DNA from: Eleusine coracana subsp. coracana
Lineage: Eukaryota > Streptophyta > Magnoliopsida > Poales > Poaceae
Length of the DNA stretch: 64,000 nucleotides
Assembly: GCA_032690845.1 (NCBI GenBank)
Contig: CM064426.1
Location: forward strand, 63,526,631-63,590,630
Direction: 5' to 3'
In this document: one piece after another, positions 33,867-45,837 of the stretch
Position numbering within the stretch: the stretch's first letter is position 1
How the letters are laid out: every line of letters starts with the position of its first letter
Notes under the pieces: model-generated
Database searches by the model: none
What the model saw: the letters and a program-made list of their open reading frames with translations, nothing else
Told to the model about the DNA's origin: nothing
Program-made: the position numbers and the translations under genes

Positions 33867-34734
33867 TATATTTTATTCATTTCAAGAGTCAAATAGGGGG
33901 GGGGGGGGCATATGCCCATATGCTCACAAAGACCATACTGATTGCTGAAAGATAAAGTTGATTCATTGTTTGGTTTCATTTTTATTGTTTTGGTACATTT
34001 CTATTATCTTGGCACATCAATCGCATATATTTGTATCACTGTTAATAGTCCATGTCATTCGAGCTCGTGGACTGATGGATGTTTTTGTTTTGTCGTGGAT
34101 TCTAGTATATGCTATTCAAATAGAGATGCATCCGTTCAGCCAACAATGTTTATCAGTACTGATCCTAGTGTTTCCTGCAGCTGTTGTGTCGTCGGTGGGC
34201 ACAACAGAGAATACCCATGGATAAGCAAGATCCTGTCACCAAGCAGATCAGAGACAATTATATTCACTGATTGAGTTTGTGAATGGGGCAATACGTACCA
34301 ACAATGTCAAAAATGAAGTGAAGCATATATTTGATCGCTGCTGGCTCACTTAGGTTGAGATGTCTGTTTTTGGACGTTGGCTGAGCTTGAAAGAGCCAAG
34401 GATACGTTCGTCTCAAATCAATAGCCAAGAGTGAAAGAGACCACCCAGGCAGACTGCTCTGTGGTACGCGGCCAGCAGACATCAGCTTCGCACTGATCAC
34501 CAGTAACCCCAAACGAATCTTGTGCCGTCCATCATTCATCAGCATGGGCACTAGATTCTTGTTTCGTGTTTGTTCGATGACCATCGTCTATCTCTTTCAT
34601 GGCCCGTCATGGATCGATCACGATAGGAAGATGGAACTGAATTGCCCGACGTCAGTTAAGTGATCGAGGACGTAACATCGATATTATTACCTGCTTATTA
34701 ATTCAATCAGTGTCCGACTGATTAGTTCAATCAC
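33867..34734 (-). pseudogene. Relic of peroxidase upstream DNA, copy 2
   Basis: Blocks match other peroxidase-upstream copies: the G-run plus CATATGCCCATATGCTCAC (33896-33926), 34030-34260 (shared with 42960-43230, including GAGAATACCCATGGATAAGCA), 34310-34400 (shared with 43250-43310, CGCTGCTGGCTCACT), and 34615-34740 (AGGAAGATGGAACT, shared with 8070 and 45545). It lacks the gene that would lie to its left. Confidence 0.6.
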
Positions 34735-34882
34735 CTCACCGCGTAGTTCAGATAGTACAAGTGCATCAGCGAAGCGCCATCACTAACGCCGGCGAGCAGC
34801 AGCACGAGGGTCATCACCAAGGTCACCGCCGCAGGAAGGTGGCCAACGACGATGGGGGCGGCCTCGTGCTGCTCCGAGTCAT
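34735..34882 (-). pseudogene. Broken exon 1 of a second class III peroxidase
   Basis: ATG at 34882 (minus) opens MTRSS, similar to the MARSP start of the intact gene. The hydrophobic signal-peptide core (LVMTLVLLLAG) is still visible but in a shifted frame. A remnant of the mature start follows up to 34735, where homology ends before the distal haem motif. At least one frameshift and a 3' truncation make it a pseudogene. The 5' leader and TATA box are also conserved upstream. Confidence 0.75.
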
Positions 34883-34992
34883 TTGCCCGTTTCCACCGAC
34901 GTCTCATGATGATAGCGGTTAGTCAGCGACTCAATGAGCGCTTGGAGAGAGCGATGGAATGGAATGTGAAGCCTGACTACTGGTTTGCAGGC

Positions 34993-35003
34993 CATATATA
35001 ATT
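34993..35003 (-). promoter_or_regulatory. TATA box of the peroxidase pseudogene
   Basis: The minus strand reads AATTATATATGGCC at the same distance from the relic ATG (about 112 bp) as in the intact gene, within an aligned 5' leader block. Confidence 0.6.
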
Positions 35004-35237
35004 GGCGGCATGGGATGGGCGAGTGAGGAGTACTATAGTTGTTAGTCAGTCACACCTCCGTCCCAGTCAAGGATGAGATGAGGGATGAGCATACACCAAA
35101 ACAATTGTTACTTATTAGAAAGTTTTTCTCAATCTCCGTTACATGCAACCATTCGACCGACCTAATTGTCTTTATGGGGTTTCAGAACAACTTCACTATT
35201 TTCATGCATTCTACGCGTATGGACCAAAATGACTGTA

Positions 35238-36968
35238 TCTGTTGGAATATGATCCAAATTATAGTGTTCTTGCTATAGACGTTTGATGTATAACACGAGA
35301 GGACTTCGCCTTCTTAAACTTCTCAATCTTGTTTATGTATTGTTTGCTAACAAGTGGTATAATGAGCCAGACACGAGATTTATGAAAAAAAATTATTAGG
35401 GTTGTATTCCCTGTTCATCACTGACGGCGATCAGATCTGTTTGGTGTTTTGTTGCCTCAACCCATGTCTTCATGACATGGTTTATGTGCCTCGTTAATCG
35501 GTGGTAGAGTTCAGATAGATTAATTTCTAGGCGGCTCGGTGTTTCATCCATTGAGTCCAAGTCGTCGGCTTCTCTACAAAGGCGCAGGCACAACCATGCT
35601 GCATTGTTGTTCTGCGGAGTTGCGAAGAATTCGCCGTTGTTCACTTGGAGCTCCAATTCCTTGATTGATGTACGTTATCAAGCTTTGAGGTGGTTCGCTA
35701 TTCCCTGGCGTTCAGAAGAAATTCTTTTTGTGCCGATCAATTGTGACTTGAGAGTCCTATTGCTATCCAAGGCGGATTCGGCGAGTTCAAAACAATGTCC
35801 ATCGACAAAAGCTGCCCCACGGCAGATTAGTGCGCCAGGAATTGGAATTGTCGCAAGGTCAATCCGTTCACGAGCGAGTCACGGCTGATCCGCTGTTTCC
35901 TGCGTTTGAGAAGAGAAAAAAATTTCTTCGCCATGGTTTCAAGTTCCAATGAGCTCCATCTTATCATGGTTTCAAGTTCCAATGAGCTCCATCTTATATT
36001 GTATGGGATGAGTTGAGAGAGAGAGATCATTATATCTTGTATGTTGCAAGTCTCCTCTAATAATAAAGATTATCGGTCGACGACTGGGATTTTTGCCATA
36101 ATGATTCTTCATATTAAATTTGTATCATGTTTCATTCTTATTTATGTATTATGTATTTTCACAGTGCCATTGTTTCTCGATCTGTGCAATTTTCCCATCA
36201 CCGTGCATCACCTGGAAGAGCACGGTTTGTGCTGCTTTGGGAAATCTTTGCTAGACGCACATGAGTATTCTACCAGTTATTGGTTTCTGGTTTTTATGTT
36301 GGCTGTATACAAACGTGTATAATGAGTCTGTAAATTCTGCTTCGTGCACTTCAAGCGTTCCAGAGTTGCTGTATATTTTATTGTTTGAATTTGTTCTTTG
36401 ATATGCTTCTACCAAGTCAAGTATTCCACTGTAAGACCATGATATCGGTTCGTTCTTTGGACCAGTGATGTTTGGCTCTGTTGCTTTTCAAAGCAGCAGT
36501 TCTAATGTGCTTTTGATCATAAAGAGTATTAGGTATTTTGTTGAAAGTGGAGTTATGAAGTTTGAGCGATGCTGAAGCTTGATTGACGCTACCGTTTGAG
36601 TCCTAGTGACTTGTTGGCGTACAGTGTTATTTGTTATTGAAGGGAGTTCATAATGATTCTTCATTTGCTACAAGATGGAATTCGTTTCAAGGTGGAGTTT
36701 ATTAGAATATAATTTGAATTATAGTGTTCTTGCTAGAGACGTCTAGGAGGTTTGAGAGGCGAAGTCCTCTTATGTTACTATCTTATATATACATCTTGTA
36801 TTGTATGAGAAGAGTTGAGAGAAAGAGAGAGAGAGATCATTGTATTACCTATATTGTGACTCTCCTCCAATACTAAAGATTATCGATCGGCATGTGGTTT
36901 TTTCCGTAAGGGTTTTTCACGTTAAATTTGTGTCATGTTTGATCTTGTTTATATATTATTTGCTAACA
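35238..36968 (+). mobile_element. Fragments of a Ty1/copia-type LTR element
   Basis: The left LTR piece 35238-35352 starts TGTTGGAATATGATCC and ends TTTGCTAACA. It is followed by GTGGTATAATGAGCC, close to the initiator-Met tRNA primer site typical of copia elements. The right LTR 36694-36968 is fuller and is preceded by the copia-like tract AAGGTGGAG. A third, middle LTR piece lies at 35990-36160. The left LTR lacks about 160 bp of its middle. No gag-pol domain is recognisable in the interior, and 35396-35900 has only an unidentified minus-strand frame. Flanking 5-mers do not match, so the structure is rearranged. Confidence 0.65.
35934..35999. repeat. 33-bp perfect tandem duplication
   Basis: CATGGTTTCAAGTTCCAATG plus the next 13 bases occurs twice back to back, starting at about 35931 and 35964. 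It lies at the left edge of the middle LTR piece of the copia remnant. Confidence 0.85.
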
Positions 36969-37290
36969 GGATTAATAAGTTCTCTCATCATAGTTTCAAA
37001 AATTATTTTAAATTGATTGATTCTAGCAAAAAAAATAGAAAAGAGCCCGGTCCGGTCCCGAGAGGTTTCTCAATAAAATGAAACCTTACAATGCAGCAAA
37101 TAAAGTTTTTCTTGGTTTTATCGAAAGGTTTTTCATTAAAGTTGAAGTCTCGTCTATACGAAAGTGACTGTTCAAAGGATGTCTGGAGTAGAGTTAGTTT
37201 ATCAAGAGTAAACTTAACAACAACAACAACAAAGTGATAACCCTTACAAACAACAATCAAGTGACACGATAGAGAGGCTTGTTATCAGCA
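36969..37290. other. Spacer with a peroxidase-upstream relic
   Basis: No ORF of note. 37160-37215 (GTGACTGTTCAAAG, AGAGTAAACTTAACA) matches 7695-7745 of the intact gene's upstream region. An (AAC)n tract is at 37213-37235. Confidence 0.45.
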
Positions 37291-37306
37291 CAGGGCCGAT
37301 CCAGTG
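37291..37306. other. Possible hAT terminus
   Basis: CAGGGCCGATCCAGTG resembles the 5' ends of plant TTF/hAT elements and may be the far end of the element whose transposase is at 40478-42390. If so, the AT-rich tract between would be a later insertion. No matching right end remains. Confidence 0.3.
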
Positions 37307-37341
37307 TTTTCGGTGGCCTGGGCGAAGCTCAAAGCCGGGAA

Positions 37342-37345
<4 letters not shown>

Positions 37346-37407
<62 letters not shown>
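37346..37407. repeat. (TA)n microsatellite
   Basis: About 31 uninterrupted TA dinucleotides. The hydrophobic Tyr/Ile ORF on the minus strand here is produced by this repeat. Confidence 0.97.
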
Positions 37408-37408
<1 letters not shown>

Positions 37409-37639
37409 GACAGCGCTAAATGGCATGCTGCGTGTTGAATGGTCATTTGATCACCAGACAGGTCATGGTCTGCTGCATGTATACTGTTGAAGCAGTAGAG
37501 CAAGCGATGGCATCCAAGCCGTGTCCTTGGTCTCCTACTTTTGTGTCAGGAGCTACATGCAAGGAATCTTTTGTATCCTCTACTTTTTGTGTCAGCAGCT
37601 GCATAAGTACTTTGTCCACCATCAACTGGTCAAACCAAC

Positions 37640-40310
37640 CTCCGTAATCGTATATATACTAGTCTCTACAATGATATAACGTGATAGTATATGTACAATA
37701 GTGGTCATATATTTTCAGGTCACCAGTCGTATATTTTCTACCGAGATTGTATATTTTTAGGTCGATATTTTTTTTATTATCAGTGATCAAACCAACATCT
37801 GCGATCGTATATCATGGTAGTATATGTACAATCGTGGTAGTATATATTTTTAGATCAATAGTCGTATATTTATTTTGCCCACCAGCTAGTCAAACCAACC
37901 TCTATGATAGTATATTTTCAACTGCGATCGTATATTTTTAAGTAAACAGTGATATATTTTCTATCATGGTTGTATATTTTCAGGTCCACATTATTTTGAC
38001 CACCAATTAATCAAACCAACCTTCCCAATTGTATATTGTGGTAGTATATTTTAAGATATACTATCAGCCTAACGAGATATACTATCACAGGAGTAGAGAT
38101 ATTCTATCATAATATCCATAACACCATTAGTAGAGATATACTATCACCAAGACAAGATATACTCATAAAATATTATTATATACACTTTAAAAAATATAGT
38201 CATGAGTATATAAATACATATACATACTCATAAGTACATAAATTTACACTCATAGAGATGCACATTTGTGATAAAATACTATCCTAAAATCTCATGGAGT
38301 ATATATACTACCTTACAATGCACACTGTAGTATGAATTTAGAGAGAACAAAAGTAAAAATACTACCCTAAAATACTATGAGAGCTTCAACTGAACAAGAT
38401 CTGTGAGCTGCACACAGACAAAAAGGTATCGCACTTGGGCATCAAAATCTGGTAGAAAAGAGAAAGAAAATTGATTAGTATATATACTCCTCTATTCCGT
38501 ATATTGTTAATTTTAAAGTAGATTACAAGAGGTAATATATATACTACATCATGAGGTAATTATATATACTACTTCAGATTACAAGAAAATGGATTCTTTA
38601 TAAAATATATCAACATCAACAGAATTCGTATACTATCATGGATATATTATAACATTGAAAATAATATTATTCTATAGCAATAGTACATATACACTTACCT
38701 GGTCATTTATAGGAGCTATAAAATACTAATCTTAAATAATAGTATACTGATTCAGTAATATATGATGTAAATCTAAAAACAAAATTGAAATAAATCTATA
38801 ACAAAACAAATAAAATTCAAATGGTTGTCAGAGGCAACATCCAACATCTGAATATACACAGGTGAAGCAAACAATCAAGAAAAATATACGACTGTTCATA
38901 TCAACATTTAGCAAACACAATCAAAAGTGATTATTTGTGTATTGTAAGATAGTATATATATAATATGAGATTACAAAACAACTAGCAAGAAATAGTATAT
39001 AATCATAGATGCACTATCATAAAATATAAGAAAATGGATTATAAGAGGTAGTATATATACTATTTAAGGTTACTATAAAATAAAATATTTATAAAATACA
39101 ATAATATCAGCAGAGATGTACTATTGCATTAAAAAAATACTACTCTACTACAAGTTCAAATATACTACAGAAAGTATATATACTTTGTGCTTGCTTCCTT
39201 CCTTGTTCACGCATCTAGAAATTGTATATGTACTAGAAAATAGTATATATACTACAGAAAGTAATATACTATCAACAATTATATACTATCATCAAAGTAA
39301 TATACTATCAAGGCTTCTTGCTCTATCAAGAATATAGAGTACGATACGCTAGTTCCTCCATCATGAGGAAATTAATCCATCAGAATAGCTCTAAAAATCA
39401 TACAATTTTAACAGCATGCTCACTCCATCATGAGGAATTCATTCCAACCAAAAGCCCCAAGAAAGATTGAGCATTTAACACCAATTTCAGAATAATCGCA
39501 TAACTCTAAAGAATGAGGAAAAGATAAGAAACCTAAAATTAAACTGTGCTATTGAGAAAACTGATTTATTCTATGACACACAAATGTTCTCACATGTCCT
39601 AGCACCTGAATCATCAAGAAAATATGAGCCCAAACACTGTCAAAATAGAGATTAAAAATTCACCCAAAAATAGCTCCGAAAATAGGATAAATAAGAAATT
39701 CATGATAGAGCTTATGCACACAGATCTGGACCTTGCGCAGGTGGATAGAGCCTGTGTAAGGTGTTGTGGACGGCCAGTTAGAGGAAAAGATGAGAACCGT
39801 CACATGTGCAAGGTGATGTGGACGAAGTTCATCGAGAACACAGCAGTGGCCTTCAAGTAGTGATGCACATCAGTCTGTGTCTGACCGGCCACCATGAATG
39901 TACCGACCTCATCTGCATGTAGCAGTGCCTCTAACATGGCGGCGCCATCGTCCCCATCAAGAAACAGTGCCGAGGATGAGCGTCCCCAAGCTTCCCTGAT
40001 GTGCTCCTCTGCCCAGATCTGCTACTGCCTATGGAGATCCTGAAGCTCGAGCGGACGACACAGGTTAGAGCTCAAGCAGACGAGAGGAGAGGAGAGGAGA
40101 GGAGGAAGAGGATAGAGAAGACAAGATTCAAAATGAGAATGGAGAGAGAGAAAGACACAAGATTACTCAAATATATATTGTGCTGATATACTACTTCAGA
40201 GCGAGATATACTACTGCGGAATAAAATATACTATCGCAGGCTGAGTTGGTTAGGTTGCACCAACCAACCAGTGCTCTGAATATTATTCAGCGCGCTACGC
40301 TCCATATAGA
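37640..40310. repeat. AT-rich tract of dispersed TATACTATC-type motifs, probable transposon ends
   Basis: Left of about 38040 the motif appears mostly as GTAGTATATTTT or CGTATATTTT(C)AGG; right of it mostly as the complement, GATATACTATC. CAAACCAACC repeats at about 37632, 37788, 37895 and 38015. The inverted orientation of many short motifs at the two sides suggests subterminal repeats of a non-autonomous DNA transposon. The outer ends are not clear; GGAGCGTAGCGCGCTG (complement of 40288-40303) is one candidate end. A GC-richer piece at 39720-40070 may be a captured gene fragment. Confidence 0.45.
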
Positions 40311-40477
40311 GTAGATATCAATATATATATACACACACACACAGATATATATATATATATGAATTAAATTTTTTACTAATATATTGATAACATTTTTACT
40401 CATAAAAAATTCAAAATAAATGACATACCAAAGCAAAACTGCTGCAAATGATTGTTTATATTACCTTAAAAGTTCCT

Positions 40478-42390
40478 TCATACACTTCTAGCTATAAAGT
40501 CAGTAATGATTGTGTCGGTATCAATCTCATCCAATAATTTCTTCTCGATGCATAAAGTGGCCAAACCATTCAATCTTTCTTGAGACATTGTCGACCTTAA
40601 ATAGTTTTTCAATAACTTTGAAAAGCTTCTTTCTGCTGATGCCACAATCATAGCCATAGTAAATAAGAGTCGATATGCAATAGAAATATTGGGATAATAA
40701 TCCATATATGTGATGTACTAAAAAATCTCCATAGCAGTCATTTCTCTTTCAGACAAACTTAGCTTCATAACCTTTAACTCAGAGATCAGATCAATTAAAT
40801 CAACATCAGAAGAACCATCCGAAGAAAATGTTTCTGTAGATTTAGTGCAACAATCTTCTAACTGAGAATTATCCAATGACTTCAAAAGTGTTGAGCTTAG
40901 CAAGAACCCAAATATATCTTTAAATGAACGGAGTTCCTCAAATCTATCTGTCAGAGAAGTATTTGCCTTATCAATCAAAATGAGAAAGTAATCAACTTCA
41001 AATTCCTTCTCTGCTTTTAGAATTTGGTCTTCGGACTCTATTTCATCAAAATGTTTCTTCCTCCGAAATTGTCGCTTTACAGGAAATGTATCCTCCACTC
41101 CCATTTCAGATGCAATAGCTTTGGTTGTGACCATACTTGAAGCAAAGCCTTCATTTCAATAACCTTCAAAGTATTTCTTTGTATCTTCTATTTGCTGTAA
41201 GGTGGTGTCAATGCACATAGTAGATTATTGCAATTTCTTGCTCACCATATTTACAACATATAGAATATCATGCCAAATAACCATGCCAAGAATAAACTCA
41301 AATTTACCAAGTGCTTTAAATAAATTGTTTGCATCTGTCTTATCATTAGCTTCAGTGTCTTCAGCATCATGTAAATGAGACAAAGCTAACCTGAGCTGTG
41401 TAGCTTGAAATCTGATTGCATGGACATTATTGATGCGACTCTCCCAATGAGTATTGGACAATGATTTTACTGTAAAATTAGGAACATGATCCAGGAGAAC
41501 CTTCCATCTCTTGGTGGAGCCAGAAAATAGGTTGTATATCTTCTACGCAATTCCAAAAAATCCAATAGCTTTACCACAAGATTTAGCCATATCACAAAGT
41601 GTGAGATTAAGACTATGACAACCACAAGGCATAAATAAAGCTCTTGGATTAATTTCAAGCAATCTTGTTTTAACTCCCTGGTACTTTCCTTTCATATTAG
41701 AGCCATTGTCATAACCCTGTCCTCTGATATCATCAATGTTAAGACCAAAAGATTCCACAGAGTTGGTCAATACCTCAAAAAGTCTCAAACCAGATGTGTC
41801 ATCCACCTTCAAGAAAGCCAAAAAGTATTCCTGGACTTTTATAATGCTATCAGACATATTAACACATCGAACCAAAAAAGTCATTTGTTCTTGATGCCTA
41901 ACATCCGGGGTACAATCAAGAATAATAGAGAAATATTTGGCCTCTTTTACAACCTTTATGATAGACTGTGTAATATCAGAAGCCAAAAGTGAAATCAACT
42001 CAATCTGAATTTTGTGAATGAGGTAGTGAAACTGAATATCTTTATTTTGAATATATCTAAGGTGGTCTTGCATTACTAAGTCAAATTCAGAAACCATCTC
42101 AACACATGCATAAAAATTACCATTTGGATCATGGTAAAGCTTCTCATTAGTTCCTCTAAAAGCCAAACTACGCTTACCAAGAAATTTGACAATAGCGACA
42201 ACTCTGAATAAAACTTGCCTTATCCGTTCTTTCTCCATTGAGATTTATTGCTGAATTTCTTTGTCAATTGTTGCATCTTGGCTCATCCTTGCTCTTAGCT
42301 CGTTCCAAGTACTCATGTTGGTCATATGCTCTTCACTAGTTTCATGGGACTTCAACTTATCATGAATTAGCACGTTTGCCACTGACATGA
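40478..42390 (-). pseudogene. Second hAT-type transposase, 5'-truncated
   Basis: It reads on the minus strand. A residual TTF-finger-side helix (KSHETSEEHMTNMSTWNELR) begins near 42385. The core at 42238-41543 contains FSIILDCTPDVRHQEQ, RGQGYDNGSNMKGKYQG and CGCHSLNLTLCDMA. Then come 41461-41225, 41134-40718 (with a KRQFRRKKHFDEI basic patch), and the hAT dimerisation region ASAERSFSKLLKNYLRS at about 40655-40600, ending in a stop at 40478. It is clearly related to the copy at 9176-11700 but retains a longer C-terminus. The N-terminal zinc finger is missing: the sequence breaks near 42390 directly into peroxidase-upstream DNA. Several stops separate the segments. Confidence 0.85.
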
Positions 42391-43560
42391 ACTGCGTCAG
42401 AGAAAAACAAGAACAAAGAGACTCGACATCGGTTGGGGATTTGATCAAGCGCGGCACACCAACAAAGTGGCCGAGGAGTGGTAGCTTTTTGATAGTCTTC
42501 CGTCAGTCCCTCTGCATGCGAGGTGAAAAGACTGGGCCAGGATAGCGCGACCTTGTGCTGCTAGTCTGCTACTGCTGCCCTGAGCAATTTCGACCCAAAA
42601 TTCTCATGACGACGTGACATAGCTACCAATCGGTGGACGCTTGATTGGAGAGAATGAGATAGCCACTTTCTCCTCAGCACACCAACAAAGTGGCCAAGGA
42701 GAAAGTGGTGGCACACCGTATCATAAGCAGTTGGCGTACATAACTGCACCAACCAAAGATTCAAAAACATTCTAGTGCATGCCAAAGTGGCCAAGGAACC
42801 GTAACTTTCTGCTCGGATTGATCCTCTCTGCTTGTGAACATTCGAGAACACATATAGTTAAGTCTAAGCTTATTGCCGGGTAACTAAATATATGGATGGC
42901 CATGCAAAGTGGCCTGGCTTGCTTGAAAACGAACGAACCATCGGATGTGGCTCAATGCATTGTGATCCAGCTGTTATTAGTCCATCTCTTTCGAGGTCAC
43001 ATACTGATCGATGTCTTCTGTTCTGGTGGATCCCCATGTCAAAGAGAGATGCAGCTGACTGTAAGTAATAATCTATTAAGGCAAAGGATAAAGGTCGACT
43101 TCGAGTCTTGAATAAATTAGTAAGGAGTCAGCAGAGTTTATCAGTGTGAACCCCATTGTTTAGTAATATATCATGCAGCTACAGTGTCAAGTGCTCACAG
43201 TAGAGAATACCCATGGATAAGCAAGAGCCAGATAGTGAAATTGAGTGAAGCGTACATTCGGTCACTGCTGGCTCACTCAGCCTGAGGTGTTCCAGCTGAG
43301 CTTGAAAGACCACGCCTGCGCGAGTTGTGGGATTGCACGGCCTAGTCTTTCTTCACAAATTGGAACCATGATGATCTTAAACTGGATGTCTCAACACTGA
43401 TGAAGATACCACCAGGAGGATGTCCTTTGATGGACGTTGTATCCATTTGGCCAGGAAAACATTACAGAAATTCCATCGTGAGTGGAGACCCTTTGCTGTG
43501 GCTAGATACAAACATGATGCGCGGCAATGCCAGCTGATTTTATTGGACACTAGGTCTCAT
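42391..43560 (-). pseudogene. Relic of peroxidase promoter and 5' leader, copies 3 and 4
   Basis: 42400-42540 and 42690-42850 both match 7840-8060 of the intact upstream region (TTGGGGATTTGATC, CACACCRTATCAT, GTGCATGCCAAAGTGGCC). Between them, 42575-42665 matches the start-codon and leader block of exon 1 (GAGCAATTTCGACCC against GAGCCATTTCGACCC), with the start codon mutated. 42960-43330 matches 34030-34400. No peroxidase exon beyond the start is left. Confidence 0.6.
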
Positions 43561-43569
43561 CTGTTATGG

Positions 43570-43765
43570 AAAAGGAAACAATTATGAAAACAATTAGTTA
43601 GTAGCTAAGCGCTAGACATTGTGTGTCCCTTTATGAAGAGAAGTAATTGAGACAAAAGAAAAAGTGGTAGTAATTGAGACAAAAGAAAAAGTGGTAGTAA
43701 TGGAAAAGGAAACAATTATGAAAACAATTAGTTAGTAGCTAAGCATTAGTAATTGAGACATGGTT
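43570..43765. repeat. Interleaved tandem repeats
   Basis: AATTGAGACAAAAGAAAAAG occurs twice with a 30-bp period (about 43644 and 43674). A 45-bp block beginning GGAAAAGGAAACAATTATG occurs at about 43567 and 43700. Non-coding. Confidence 0.75.
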
Positions 43766-43826
43766 TAACGTGGTTGCAGAGAAATGAAAGTTCTGACCTT
43801 TAGTTGGTTGTGTCTTTTATATAGAT

Positions 43827-44697
43827 GAGTGAAATACGTCGTAGGTCTCTAAACTATTTAGGAATGATATATAGATGAGTGAAATACGTCGTAGGTCTAT
43901 AAACTATTTAGGAATGATAATCTAGATCCACAAACTCTCAAGGTGACCATCTGAGTGCTTAAACTATTTCTGAATAGTCATCCAGATTCACAAACTATAT
44001 AGTGACTTCACAGGTCCATGGTCTATTTATTTTGTTTCAACCAGGTCCACACAATCGTCGCCCATCCACTCTCCAAATGCAATGCCATCGTCCACCCGCT
44101 CTCCACACTCACCAACGCTACTGCACAACCGCTCTGGCAAGCACTGTTGAGCCTACATGATGCCGCAAGCTAACAGAAGGTGCACTCTACCCGGCACAGC
44201 CTCGCTCTCCCGATCGAGGCATGTGCCCACCGACCACAGGCATTACCGTCTGCCCGTCAAGCGGTGACGACGGTAGTGTGTCACGTGTGAAGGGCACCAC
44301 GCTCGGAATGCAGGCTGTCATCGTGTGTATTGGGCAGACCGTCTTCATGGTTAACGAGTAACGAACACAGGAAGACGAGGTCGTGATGAGGAGAGCGAGG
44401 CCAGATGGATGGGCAAGGCTGCAATGGGCAGAGTGAGCTGCTGCTAGGTGGTATCATCATGGAGGTTTGACAATGCTCGCGTGGATATCGGTTGTGTGGT
44501 GGCGGTGATGACATGTGTGAAGAGCGTGTGGATGGCGATGTTGTGGACCTGGTTCATAATATAAATAGATCATGGATCTGAGAGGTCACTATAAAGTTTG
44601 TGAACCTAACCGAATAGTTTAGTGATCCAAATGGTCATTTTAAGAGTTTATGGACCTAGATGACTATTCTTAAAAAGTTTTTAAGGACATTTCACTC
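43827..44697. mobile_element. Mutator-like element with long inverted ends (Pack-MULE-like)
   Basis: The left arm (43827-44035) and right arm (44560-44697) are inverted copies. Both start GAGTGAAAT, then carry AAACTATTYNGGAAT, CATCTAGRTCCA and CACAAACTTTATAGTGACYTC blocks, about 140-190 bp in all. The nine-base flanks are TATATAGAT (43818-43826) and TATATACAT (44698-44706), eight of nine matching, as for Mutator. The left arm contains a 50-bp internal tandem duplication. The GC-rich centre (44040-44540) has no transposase and may be captured host DNA; its 77-residue minus frame is unrecognised. Confidence 0.82.
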
Positions 44698-44706
44698 TAT
44701 ATACAT

Positions 44707-45822
44707 ATATAGATTAATCATGATTTATCACATTTATAATTAAATAATTCAACTGGTGATGTCACATATTTAACTATCAAGTTGTGGATTTTACAAACAG
44801 ATTTGATCTTGCTAATTAATAATCAAGTACAAGTCCATTTTATTTTTTAACATATGTATACCATCCCCAAATTCTATTTCACCAGAAGTATCAATTCTAT
44901 TTCACCAAAAGTATGTAAGAGCTCCAAAGATGAACCCAACTAATGGGATATGAATGACTTGCACATATGTTGCTTGCTAATATAATATATTTAGCTAGAT
45001 TTAATAAATATATTTTATTCTTTCAAAGAGTCAAATAGGGGGGCATATGTCCATATGCTCACAAAGACTACTAATTAGTGGAGGGTAAAAATAATTTACT
45101 AGTAGAAATATGTATAATCATGACATTCAATTTTGTCATAACATAGTAAAAGTTTATTATAGAAGATTTTTCATGATGAATTTATGATAAATTTAGATTT
45201 ATCATAGATCTACTATTATAAAAGACTGATGATGAATCATCACGTTACTCACAGAAGACTAAGTTTTTATGATGATTTTTTTTATCACAAAATTGATTTC
45301 ACTTCTATGACACTACAGAAAAATGTTACTAAAGAGGCTTTATGCTACCGTTGGATCCGGTCGAGCGAAAGCAATGGTGCGCGAACGAACAAGATTACAA
45401 GCAGACATTGAAGTGCATGCAGAATTAGTGGCCGAGCAACTGCAGCTTCCTCACTCATCGTCGCTCCGCATGTGATCTGAAAAGACGGGGCTACCGGCCA
45501 CGTACGTAATGACGGTACACGAACACGGGGTCCATCAACAGCGAGATGGAAGTGCCCCGTCCGTCGCCAATCAGTTAAGGAACGCCAATTACTGCATGCT
45601 TAATTAACCAGTGTTTAATTAGTTACATCACGGCGCTGCTCAGAGTGGTTCGTTGGTTGGTACAAGTCCACGAGTAGAATTTCTCGTAGTAGCTAGGACA
45701 GTATCACTCCCTATTAGTGTACAAGTAGCAGTCTCAGCGAACAATACTGCAACGGTACTTGTCCATGTAAGCTCACTGGAAATTAACAGAAGCCATTAGT
45801 TGCGACAACGAATTGGTGCTCT
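44707..45822 (-). pseudogene. AT-rich spacer and peroxidase-upstream relic, copy 5
   Basis: 45000-45066 repeats the block before and including CATATGTCCATATGCTCAC seen at 6894 and 33896. 45425-45600 repeats the AGATGGAAGT...GCCAATCAGTTAAG region seen at 34625. 45640-45785 repeats 8170-8260. The rest is AT-rich with no gene. The CACTA element is inserted at its right end. Confidence 0.5.
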
Positions 45823-45837
45823 CACTACCACAAAATG

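Noticed and set aside
37244..37426. Ile/Tyr repeat protein on the minus strand
   Set aside because: Translation of the (TA)n microsatellite.
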